Positions 17,797-25,000 of a stretch of DNA of 52,506 nt are shown piece by piece; positions within the stretch are counted from its first letter, which is position 1; every line of letters starts with the position of its first letter. The DNA is from Propionibacteriaceae bacterium (lineage in GTDB: Bacteria > Actinomycetota > Actinomycetes > Propionibacteriales > Propionibacteriaceae): NCBI GenBank assembly GCA_905372155.1, contig CAJPNZ010000009.1:1-52506 (forward strand), read 5' to 3'. Position numbers and translations under genes: made by a program. The notes beneath the pieces were generated by a model that saw nothing but the letters and a program-made list of their open reading frames with translations, was not told the DNA's origin and did no database searches.

Positions 17797-17913
17797 CCAT
17801 GTGAACCTCGCCGTTGCTACGCTGCGCACACACGCACGCCGCGCGGGGCCGTCGACACGAGGCTGGGGACCGCGCGCAACGCGATGTTCCGGCGGGGGCC
17901 GGGACGGCCTGGA
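17797..17913 (+). pseudogene. remnant of ROK regulator 3' end
   Basis: This stretch matches 13241-13364, the end of the intact ROK regulator gene. Shared blocks include CGCGCGGGGCCGTCGACA and GACCGCGCGCAACGCGATGT. It has several small indels and no upstream part of the gene. After it, TTGACAAA (from 17914) corresponds to the promoter at 13361, but the operator palindrome has been replaced by unrelated sequence. Confidence 0.8.
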
Positions 17914-17994
17914 TTGACAAATTCTGAACATCAACAAGTTTTCCTGGGGAAAGCTGTCCCCGCAGGGCTGAGAAGCGATCTGAGGTGAACACTC

Positions 17995-18292
17995 GTGACT
18001 CCCGGCAAATTCGCAGTCACCGGGTGCGATCACTGGTGCTCGGCGGCGACGCCGACGCGGGGGCCGAGCAGGCGCCCACGCACCGACCTGCCGTTCATCC
18101 CGGCGGAATCGCGGTCACGAATGACGGATCGGAGCCAGCGGATCTTCGAGATCGTGCCTTCCGGTGCGTTTGTCAGGATCGCCTCGGCCAGCCCCGCGCT
18201 GTGCGGGGTGCTTCCGAGGCCGCCCCCGCCCTCCACGACGCCGCCGCATCCGGCGCGAGACAGCCCGTGCCGATGCCTGGCAGGAACATGTG
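17995..18292 (+). pseudogene. oxidoreductase pseudogene with two internal deletions
   Basis: Starting at GTG 17995 this aligns with the oxidoreductase at 13440-14480. The 5' part (to CTGCCGTTCATC, about 18099) matches 13440-13541. About 260 bases are then missing. A middle block (CCCGGCGGAATCGCGGTC on) matches 13801-13925, about 480 more bases are missing, and the end matches about 14420-14480. The reading frame is broken relative to the parent stop and runs through the next gene. It is not functional as an oxidoreductase. Confidence 0.85.
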
Positions 18293-18331
18293 AAGAACAA
18301 GAACACCTGAGAAAAATAGTGAGGAAATCCG

Positions 18332-19570
18332 ATGAAACACGCCTTAAAGATCCTCGCCGCTGCCGTGAGCATGTCCTTGGCCGTGCTCACCACTCCTGCC
18401 GTTGCCGCACCCGAGGAGGAGACGGTCAGCAACGCCTATCTACATCTCGACGGGGCAATGGACGAATGGGCCTCGCCGCCGGCTCTACGTTTGCCGTCGA
18501 GCTACCACGGAGGTCCTCTGGATTCCTGGGACAACTCCGTCACCTACGACAACGCGCTGGTGATCATCGCCTACGCCAACCGCAAGGACAATGCCGATTC
18601 CCTCGACCGGGCGAAAACCATGGGCGACGCCCTGCTGCAGATGCAGGCCAAGGATCCCATCGGTGACGGGCGCGTGAGAAACGCCTATGGGCCCGAGCAC
18701 CTCTTCGACGCCAACGGCGTGCCGAACATCCAGACCTGGGGATCGGCGTCCGGCAACCAGACCTGGGCCGGAATGGCGCTGGCCCATCTCGCTCACGTCA
18801 CCAAGGATGCGAAGTACCGCGACGGTGCGCTGCGCATCGGCGAATGGCTGCTGCGGGAAACCAGCGACACCCGGGGAACCGGCGGCTTCACCGCTGGCTA
18901 CGGGTCCGACGGGAAGAAGCTGGAATGGAACTCGACCGAACACAACATCGACATGGTGGGTCTGTTCGGGATGCTTCACCAGCTGACCAACGATGACAAG
19001 TGGAGCAACGCCTGCGAGCAGGCCCGCGGATTCGTCAAGAGCATGTGGGACGAGAAGGAAGGGCGCTTCCACATCGGGACCGAATCCGATGGCGTCACCA
19101 TCAACCGGGACGAGTACGTTCCCGAGGACGTGCAGTCCTGGGGTTACCTGGCGCTTCGTTCGGAATCCTACGCTCGGGCCCTGGACTGGGCCGTCGCCAA
19201 CGTCGAGACAACCGACAACACCAATCCCGCCCAACCAATCGTCGGTGTGCGGTTCGCCCTGCGCACCAACCCGGAACAACTGAGCCGCAACGACGACACG
19301 GTCTGGCTGGAGGGCACCGCCCACATGGCGCTCGCGTTGCGGGTGAGCGGCACGGAGGAGCACAAGCAGAAGGCCAGCGCGTATCTGGACAGCATCCACA
19401 AGGAACAGCTGCACGGACCGAACGCGGACGGCAAGGGAATCCAGGCCAACTCGAAGGAAGGTTTCTCCGGTGGCGATGACGTGAACTACACGAGCCTGCA
19501 CACCGGCGCCACCGCCTGGTACATCATGGCCAAGCAGGAACTGAACCCGTTCCACCTCGCCGCCAAGTGA
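18332..19570 (+). CDS. secreted six-hairpin-glycosidase-like protein, copy B
   Basis: The 412-residue paralogue of the protein at 14518 has the same length, with no indels. It has the same signal peptide type and helical-hairpin motifs. Bases 18387-18840 are identical to 14573-15026. After that, roughly a fifth of residues differ, and copy B keeps neutral or acidic residues where copy A is basic (NDDKWSNACEQARG against KDRKWHHARKHARK). Its upstream promoter lacks the operator palindrome, and its flanking genes are pseudogenes, yet this frame is intact, which suggests selection. AGGAAA precedes the ATG. Confidence 0.8.
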   Translation: MKHALKILAAAVSMSLAVLTTPAVAAPEEETVSNAYLHLDGAMDEWASPPALRLPSSYHGGPLDSWDNSVTYDNALVIIAYANRKDNADSLDRAKTMGDALLQMQAKDPIGDGRVRNAYGPEHLFDANGVPNIQTWGSASGNQTWAGMALAHLAHVTKDAKYRDGALRIGEWLLRETSDTRGTGGFTAGYGSDGKKLEWNSTEHNIDMVGLFGMLHQLTNDDKWSNACEQARGFVKSMWDEKEGRFHIGTESDGVTINRDEYVPEDVQSWGYLALRSESYARALDWAVANVETTDNTNPAQPIVGVRFALRTNPEQLSRNDDTVWLEGTAHMALALRVSGTEEHKQKASAYLDSIHKEQLHGPNADGKGIQANSKEGFSGGDDVNYTSLHTGATAWYIMAKQELNPFHLAAK

Positions 19571-19574
19571 TGTC

Positions 19575-19735
19575 ATGACCGACATCGTGGAGCCGGGCAG
19601 AGGATCGCAAGCAGTTCCACGCGCCATCCGCCCCGGCCACCGACGTCGGTGACACACCGCACTCACGTGCGTGGGGGTATCCGGAAGCATCGTCGATACC
19701 TTCCGGATACCCCAGCCACCCCGGATGCGACACGC
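19575..19735 (+). pseudogene. decayed 5' end of ROK kinase copy
   Basis: Four bases after the copy B stop, ATGACCGACATC matches the kinase start ATGACCAGCATC at 15776. Similarity continues through CGCCATCCGCC, GCGTGGG and AGCATCGTCGAT to about 19735, then stops. Several indels break the frame and the rest of the kinase is absent. It marks the right end of the duplicated segment. Confidence 0.75.
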
Positions 19736-19816
19736 GGCATCGGCGGTACCGAAAAGGAAACCGGAAGCCGCCACGGCCCACGCGAGCCGGACCTTCGAGA
19801 CGCCCGGGGTCCTCTC

Positions 19817-20392
19817 CTACACCTTGGTGCGGTGGAAGTTCAGGTGGGACCGCGACGGGGTGGGGCCCCGCTGGCCCTGGTAGCGGGAACCGTACTCCTT
19901 CGATCCGTACGGGTGCCGGGCCTCCGAGGAGAGCCGGAAGAAACACAGCTGCCCGATCTTCATGCCCGGCCACAGCTTCACGGGCAGCGTCGCCATGTTC
20001 GACAGCTCCAGGGTCACGTGACCGGAGAACCCCGGGTCGATGAAACCGGCCGTGGAATGGGTCAGCAGTCCCAGCCGGCCCAGCGACGACTTGCCCTCCA
20101 GGCGGGCCGCCACCGTCGCGGGCAGGCTCACCTGCTCCCACGACGAACCGAGCACGAACTCACCCGGGTGCAGCACGAACGCCTCCTCGTCGCCGACCTC
20201 GATCAGCCGGGTCAGTTCGGGCTGCTCCTCGGCGGGGTCGATGTGCGGGTAACGATGGTTCTCGAACACCCGGAAGAACCGGTCGAGACGTACGTCGATG
20301 CTCGACGGCTGGAGCATCGCGGGATCCCACGGCTCCAGGGCGATCCGTCCCTCGGTCACCTCGGCCAGGATGTCTCGGTCGCTCAGAAGCAT
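19817..20392 (-). CDS. dcd: dCTP deaminase (probably bifunctional, dUMP-forming)
   Basis: The 191-residue protein has the dCTP deaminase/dUTPase fold. LQPSSIDVRLDRFFRVFEN lies near the N-terminus, the catalytic region is GKSSLGRLGLLTHSTAGFIDPGF, and the C-terminal nucleotide-binding tail is YQGQRGPTPSRSH. Actinobacterial enzymes of this type convert dCTP directly to dUMP, supplying dTMP synthesis and clearing dUTP. It starts at ATG 20392, six bases after a TAGGCT hexamer, and faces leftward against the decayed duplication. Confidence 0.95.
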   Translation of the reverse strand: MLLSDRDILAEVTEGRIALEPWDPAMLQPSSIDVRLDRFFRVFENHRYPHIDPAEEQPELTRLIEVGDEEAFVLHPGEFVLGSSWEQVSLPATVAARLEGKSSLGRLGLLTHSTAGFIDPGFSGHVTLELSNMATLPVKLWPGMKIGQLCFFRLSSEARHPYGSKEYGSRYQGQRGPTPSRSHLNFHRTKV

Positions 20393-20398
20393 GCACCG

Positions 20399-20404
20399 AG
20401 CCTA
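20399..20404 (-). promoter_or_regulatory. leaderless -10 (TAGGCT) of dcd
   Basis: TAGGCT on the minus strand ends six bases before the dcd ATG, with no Shine-Dalgarno sequence between. This fits the actinobacterial leaderless pattern in which transcription starts at the start codon. Confidence 0.6.
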
Positions 20405-20580
20405 ATGGTTTCGGGGCCGGGGCCGAGGGATGCCGGCCATTGGCCAGCCCAGTGTCGTAGCTGGTTCGTTGCTCCCCTCAGGACACGTTCCGGCGCGGTT
20501 TTCACCATCCGCCGGGACAAACCGGCGTGGCGGCCCCGCGACGCCTCATCCGTCGGCACCCCCTCGGGCGGGCCGCGGGA

Positions 20581-20586
20581 TAACCT
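20581..20586 (+). promoter_or_regulatory. leaderless -10 (TAACCT) of the ATPase gene
   Basis: TAACCT is followed by seven bases and then ATG 20594, without a ribosome-binding site. This supports ATG 20594 as the start rather than the ATG at 20609. Confidence 0.55.
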
Positions 20587-20593
20587 TGGGTTC

Positions 20594-21772
20594 ATGTCCC
20601 CGGATACCATGTTTCGGCTGCACCGCCTCCGGCTCAAGAACTATCGCAGCATCAAGATCTGCAACCTGTCGCTGGGGCCGCTGACGTTGCTGGTCGGTCC
20701 GAACGGGTCCGGAAAGTCCAATGTGCTCGACGCCCTCAGGTTCACCAGTCAGGCGCTCGGCGAAAACCTGGACAATGCGCTCAGGGAACGCGGCGGCATC
20801 GCCGAGATGCGGCGCCGTTCAACGGGGCATCCGACGCACTTCACCATTGCCATGACCTTCGTGATGGGCGCAGGACGGCAGGCAGGTGAGTACGAGTTCG
20901 AGATCGGGGCGGCAAAAGGCGGTGAATATCGCGTTTCCCGGGAGATGTGTCGCATTCGTTCCGGCGAATTCGGTTCGGAGGACCGGTTCTTCGAGACGCG
21001 TGCCGGGCAGCTGATGAGCAGTTCCGAGGAACGACTGCCCAGGATCTTCCCGGACCGGCTTCTGCTGGTGGCGCTCTCCGGGCAGGAACCGTTCAGGCAG
21101 CTCTTCGACGGGCTCGCGTCCATGGGGGTGTTCAGTCCCGCCCCCGAGGCCATGCGGGTCGTCCAGAAACCCGACCCCGGCGACCTGCTCCGCCGGGACG
21201 CGTCGAACATCGCGTCGGTGATCGAACGGCTCAGACGCACCGATCTGCCCGCCAAGGCCAGGATCGAGGAGTACCTGTCCCACATCGTGCCCGGGGTGAA
21301 GGCGATTCAGCGCGTCGGTGTGGCCAACTGGGAAACCCTGGAGTTCCAGCAGGAGGTGCAGGGAGCCGCCAACCCCTGGTCCTTCCAGGCGTCCTCGATG
21401 AGCGATGGAACGTTGCGGGCCCTGGGGGTGTTGGTGGCGTTGTTCGCGGGAACGGGGGAGGTGATGAGCCCGGTCGGGATCGAGGAACCGGAATCCGCCC
21501 TGCACCCAGCGGCATCCGGTCTGCTTCTCGACGCGATCCGCGACGCGAGCCAGCGAAGACAGATCCTTGTCACGAGCCACAGCCCCGACCTGCTCGACTC
21601 GCCCTCCATCACCGTCGATGAACTGTTCGCGGTGCGTTCGGTCTCGGGAACCACCGTCGTGGATCGGCCTGACGCGGCGGCGCAGGTAGCGCTGAAGGAA
21701 TCCCTTTTCACCGCGGGTGAGCTTGTTCGTGCGGATCAGCTCCAGCCGGAAATCGGTGGCGTCGCATGGTGA
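20594..21772 (+). CDS. SMC/RecF-like AAA ATPase of a two-gene module
   Basis: The 392-residue ATPase (AAA_21/OLD-like) begins with LKNYRSIKICNLSLGPLTLL and Walker A GPNGSGKSN (about residues 36-44). It has a signature-like SMSDGTLRALG and a Walker B region VGIEEPESALHPA, followed by LVTSHSPDLLD. Such ATPases pair with nuclease or TOPRIM proteins in OLD/Gabija/PARIS-like anti-phage systems. The next gene overlaps by seven bases and encodes a TOPRIM-like protein, which supports such a pair. The defence role is inferred from architecture only. Confidence 0.85.
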   Translation: MSPDTMFRLHRLRLKNYRSIKICNLSLGPLTLLVGPNGSGKSNVLDALRFTSQALGENLDNALRERGGIAEMRRRSTGHPTHFTIAMTFVMGAGRQAGEYEFEIGAAKGGEYRVSREMCRIRSGEFGSEDRFFETRAGQLMSSSEERLPRIFPDRLLLVALSGQEPFRQLFDGLASMGVFSPAPEAMRVVQKPDPGDLLRRDASNIASVIERLRRTDLPAKARIEEYLSHIVPGVKAIQRVGVANWETLEFQQEVQGAANPWSFQASSMSDGTLRALGVLVALFAGTGEVMSPVGIEEPESALHPAASGLLLDAIRDASQRRQILVTSHSPDLLDSPSITVDELFAVRSVSGTTVVDRPDAAAQVALKESLFTAGELVRADQLQPEIGGVAW

Positions 21773-22335
21773 GAATTGCATCCGTGGTGGAGGGCCACGG
21801 TGAGGTGGAGGCCCTCCCGGTGCTGATTCGCCGCATCTGTGAGGAGCAGGGTGAGTACGGACACGAGGTCGGGAAACCTCACAGGATCCATCGACCAGAG
21901 ATGCACATGCCGAAGGTTCTCGCGGCCGTTCGGATCCAGCGGGCGCGGGTGGGGAAGAACGGAATCGTCGTTGTGCTGTACGACGCGGACGACGACGAGT
22001 GGGAGGCGGCGAAAAAGAGCACTCAGGAGCAGCTGGGGCAGGAACAGGCCGTCATCGCCGTCGCGGTGCGGGAATATGAGGCATGGTTCCTGGCCGCTCT
22101 CGAGTCTCTCGGTGAAAGTCGGGCGATCAAAGCGGGTGCTCGTTTCGATTCCGACCCCGAGCTCCCTCGAAACGCCAAGAAGCAACTCGAACTGCACATG
22201 ACCGAGTCGTACCGGGAGACGCTGCACCAGCCGAAGTTTTCAGCACTCATGGATCTTGATCTGTTGCGTCGCAGGAGCCCCTCTTATGGCCGTTTCGAGG
22301 ACGACTTGGCCGCGGCATTGAAACTGAATCAGTGA
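21766..22335 (+). CDS. TOPRIM-like (DUF4276-type) partner protein
   Basis: The 189-residue protein starts with VVEGHGEVEALPVLIRRI and carries VVVLYDADDDEW near residue 65. The first is the glutamate motif and the second the DxD motif expected of a TOPRIM-like fold. Its size and its overlap with an AAA ATPase gene match the DUF4276 companions of such ATPases. The ATG is embedded in the stop region of the ATPase gene (ATGGTGA), so translation is probably coupled. It may be the nuclease or effector subunit (inference). The family name is from memory, not a search. Confidence 0.75.
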   Translation: MVRIASVVEGHGEVEALPVLIRRICEEQGEYGHEVGKPHRIHRPEMHMPKVLAAVRIQRARVGKNGIVVVLYDADDDEWEAAKKSTQEQLGQEQAVIAVAVREYEAWFLAALESLGESRAIKAGARFDSDPELPRNAKKQLELHMTESYRETLHQPKFSALMDLDLLRRRSPSYGRFEDDLAAALKLNQ

Positions 22336-22342
22336 AGGGGTT

Positions 22343-22348
22343 TACCCT
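22343..22348 (+). promoter_or_regulatory. leaderless -10 (TACCCT) of the ABC exporter gene
   Basis: TACCCT lies six bases before ATG 22355, with no ribosome-binding site between, so the exporter probably has its own leaderless transcript independent of the ATPase/TOPRIM pair. Confidence 0.55.
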
Positions 22349-22354
22349 CTTCGC

Positions 22355-24238
22355 ATGAGACCTCTGGACGGACTGGGAGTGAGCCGTGGTGACGGGGCGA
22401 TGCTGAGTCCCCTCGCCCGCGACCACTCGGTGCTGCAACACCACTTCTCGCGCGGTACGGCCCGTCGGATACTCCTGCAGGCGCGACCGTTCACGATCTG
22501 GTTCATCGTCTTCGCCGTGGCGGTGCTGCTGGGCAGCGCAGCCACCGTGCTCCCGATGCTGCTGTTCCAGCGCATCATCGACGACGGGGTGCTGGCGGGC
22601 AACGCGGACCTCGTCGTGCAGCTGGCGCTGCTCGTCGCCGGGTTGGCGTTGGCCGGTGCGCTGCTGACGCTGCTGGAACGCTGGTGTTCGGCCCGGATCG
22701 GGGAGGGCCTGACCCATCGACTGCGATGTCAGTTGTTCGACCGCGTCAGCACCATGCCGTTGGCCTTCTTCACCCGCTCCAACACGGGCAGGGTCATCTC
22801 CCGCATCTCCGGGGACGTCGCGGGTGCGCAGCAGGCGTTCACGTCGACGTTCTCGCAGGCCCTGAGCAGCACCACCACACTGCTTCTCGTCGTGGGGTCG
22901 ATGCTGGTGCTGTCGTGGCAGCTGACCCTGGCGGCCCTGGTGCTGCTTCCCGTGTTCATGGTGCCCGCGAAACTGGTGGCGCGGCGCACCGCCCGCCTGG
23001 CGCGCCTGAGGATGGATCATCAGGCGGAACTGACCGACATGATGACGGAACGCTTCACCGTCTCCGGGGCGATGCTGGTGAAACTTTTCGGCGACCCGCG
23101 CCGCGAGTCCCGGATGTTCGAGGACCAGGCCGGGCAGCTGGCCCGCGACGGGGTGCGGATGGCGATGATGGTGCGCATCTTCCTGTCCACGCTGACCCTG
23201 TTGGGGGCCCTTGCCACCGCCCTGTTTTACGGAATCGGTGGTGGCGCCGTCATCGAGGGACGACTCAGCCTCGGTACCCTCACCGCCATGGTGGCGCTCC
23301 TGGCGCGTCTCTACGGGCCCTTGACGCAGCTGAGCAACCTGCGAATCGACCTGATGACCGCCATGGTCAGTTTCGAACGGGTCTTCGAGGTACTCGACCT
23401 GAAACCCTCCATCTACGACGCCCACGACTCCATCGACGTGCCGGGCCCGCCGAGCATCGAGTTCGACAAGGTGTGGTTCACCTACCCCACGGCCTCGGAG
23501 GTGTCGCTGTCCTCCCTCACCCCGGAGGCCGACAGGGAACAGAAACGCGGCGAGAAGGTGCTGAGCGAGATCAGCTTCTACGTCGAACCGGGACAGACGG
23601 TGGCGCTCGTCGGGCCGTCAGGGGCGGGCAAGACCACCATCACCCACCTGGTGGCGCGCCTCTACGAGGTCGAGTACGGGGCGGTGCGCGTCGGTGGTGC
23701 CGACGTGCGGGGCCTGAGGCAGGCGAGCCTGCGTGAAACCGTCGGGTACGTCACCCAGGACGCGCACCTGTTTCACGACACCATTCGCGCCAACCTCGAG
23801 TACGCCCGGCCCGAGGCCAAGGAGGAGCAGCTGTGGGAGGCCCTCGAGGGGGCGCAGCTCGCCGACTTCGTGCGCGGCCTGCCCGAGGGCCTCGACACGG
23901 TGGTGGGGGAGCGGGGCTACCGGCTCAGCGGCGGGGAGCGGCAACGACTGGCGATCGCCCGGCTGCTGCTGAAGTCGCCGCCCGTGATCATCCTCGACGA
24001 GGCCACCGCGCACCTCGACGCCGCCTCCGAACGCCTCGTCCAGCAGGCCTTGGACGTCGCGCGGCAGGGTCGCACGGCGATCGTGGTGGCCCATCGCCTC
24101 TCGACGGTGCGTTCCGCGGACCTGATCCTGGTGCTCGAGAAAGGCCGGATCACCGAACGCGGCACCCACGACGAACTCCTGGCAGCCGACGGCGCCTACG
24201 CGAGGCTGTACCAACGCCAGTTCGACGCCCCTGGTTAG
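22355..24238 (+). CDS. ABC exporter half-transporter (multidrug type)
   Basis: The 627-residue protein has an N-terminal six-helix exporter domain (about residues 40-345, starting at FTIWFIVFAVAVLLGSAATV). A C-terminal nucleotide-binding domain follows, with Walker A GPSGAGKTT, signature LSGGERQRLAIARLL, Walker B VIILDEATAHLD and switch VAHRLST. A ~25-residue insert rich in charged residues (PEADREQKRGEK) sits between the A-loop and Walker A regions. It probably works as a homodimer exporting lipids or drugs. The substrate is unknown. It is 19 bases after the TOPRIM-like gene. Confidence 0.9.
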   Translation: MRPLDGLGVSRGDGAMLSPLARDHSVLQHHFSRGTARRILLQARPFTIWFIVFAVAVLLGSAATVLPMLLFQRIIDDGVLAGNADLVVQLALLVAGLALAGALLTLLERWCSARIGEGLTHRLRCQLFDRVSTMPLAFFTRSNTGRVISRISGDVAGAQQAFTSTFSQALSSTTTLLLVVGSMLVLSWQLTLAALVLLPVFMVPAKLVARRTARLARLRMDHQAELTDMMTERFTVSGAMLVKLFGDPRRESRMFEDQAGQLARDGVRMAMMVRIFLSTLTLLGALATALFYGIGGGAVIEGRLSLGTLTAMVALLARLYGPLTQLSNLRIDLMTAMVSFERVFEVLDLKPSIYDAHDSIDVPGPPSIEFDKVWFTYPTASEVSLSSLTPEADREQKRGEKVLSEISFYVEPGQTVALVGPSGAGKTTITHLVARLYEVEYGAVRVGGADVRGLRQASLRETVGYVTQDAHLFHDTIRANLEYARPEAKEEQLWEALEGAQLADFVRGLPEGLDTVVGERGYRLSGGERQRLAIARLLLKSPPVIILDEATAHLDAASERLVQQALDVARQGRTAIVVAHRLSTVRSADLILVLEKGRITERGTHDELLAADGAYARLYQRQFDAPG

Positions 24239-24242
24239 GGTG

Positions 24243-24776
24243 TCATCGTGCCCGGGGGCGGGTGCTGCCGGCCAGCTCGTGGAACACCTCCACGTGGCCG
24301 TCGTCACCGGTTTCCTTCCCGGTCGGGCGGAACCCCACCTTGGCGAGCACCCGCAGGCTCGCGGCGTTACCGGCTCGGACCCGCGTCGAGACAACATCCA
24401 GGTCGAGGCCGTCGAACGCCCACCCGCACACGAGCCGGAGCGCGCGGGTCGCGATCCCGCGTCCCCGGTGGGCCGGGTGCACGAAATAGGAGACAATCCA
24501 GCGGTCCTCGTGGAGCTTCAGGTCGATTCCTCCCGTGAACCCGGCCGGGGAGCGGATCGCCCACGTGAAGGAACCGGGCTCCGCGTCGTTCGCGACCCGC
24601 TCCAGGTCGTTCGCGACCCGCTCCAGGTGGGCCCGGCAGCGTTCCACACCCGGCCGGCACGGCCATCCGAACCAGCGGGCGCACTCGTCGTCCTGCGCAT
24701 CCGACCAGTCCTCGGCGTCGGCCACGTCCGGGGCCTCGAGCACAAGGTCGTCCGCGACCAGCCGGGGAGTCCTCAT
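24243..24776 (-). CDS. GNAT-family N-acetyltransferase
   Basis: The 177-residue protein is of the RimJ/RimL-like GNAT type. It has an N-terminal LVADDLVLEAPDVADAEDW, strands around FTWAIRSPAGFTGGIDLK, and the acetyl-CoA loop VHPAHRGRGIATRALRLV (about 119-136), followed by ARVRAGNAASLRVLAKVGF. The acceptor is unknown. A 21-base direct repeat (24585-24626) duplicates seven residues, LERVAND, in the middle of the protein. It is convergent with the ABC exporter gene, four bases apart. Confidence 0.85.
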   Translation of the reverse strand: MRTPRLVADDLVLEAPDVADAEDWSDAQDDECARWFGWPCRPGVERCRAHLERVANDLERVANDAEPGSFTWAIRSPAGFTGGIDLKLHEDRWIVSYFVHPAHRGRGIATRALRLVCGWAFDGLDLDVVSTRVRAGNAASLRVLAKVGFRPTGKETGDDGHVEVFHELAGSTRPRAR

Positions 24777-24783
24777 GGCGCCC

Positions 24784-24789
24784 AGCCTA
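24784..24789 (-). promoter_or_regulatory. leaderless -10 (TAGGCT) of the GNAT gene
   Basis: On the minus strand TAGGCT is followed by seven bases and ATG 24776, with no ribosome-binding site. This supports the chosen start. Confidence 0.55.
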
Positions 24790-24859
24790 GAAGGCCGCCC
24801 AGGCCTTAAACAAAACCGATTGGGACGATCCGCGAACTCCAGTGAATCGAACCTTTTCC

Positions 24860-25000
24860 TCAGGAATCAGAGTCGTCCCGGAGAATCACCTCCAGCAGGG
24901 AGGGCAGGGCGGTGGAGGGGTTCCGCCCGATCTCATTCGCACCGACCGGGGTGCGTGAGGCCCGACGTCTCACCTGCCGGCGTTCGTGTCGTCTGCTCAT
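24860..25000 (-). CDS. 46-residue basic protein coupled to ATPase gene
   Basis: Its ATG (25000) overlaps the stop of the ATPase gene as ATGA, so it is likely translated by coupling. The product begins with a strongly basic stretch (MSRRHERRQVRRRASRTP) and ends acidic (LRDDSDS). The basic start recalls RloB/AbiL-type partners, which are far longer, so this may be a truncated partner or an independent small subunit. A longer open frame to 25399 in the same phase is only a shadow of the ATPase gene. Confidence 0.5.
   Translation of the reverse strand: MSRRHERRQVRRRASRTPVGANEIGRNPSTALPSLLEVILRDDSDS

Noticed and set aside
17995..18666. 223-codon frame across the oxidoreductase remnant
   Set aside because: Its second half is the out-of-frame shadow of the secreted protein gene, and its first half is the deleted pseudogene.
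19649..20593. Upstream extension of the ATPase frame from 19649
   Set aside because: It is antisense to dcd. ATG 20594 has a leaderless -10 and the normal domain start.
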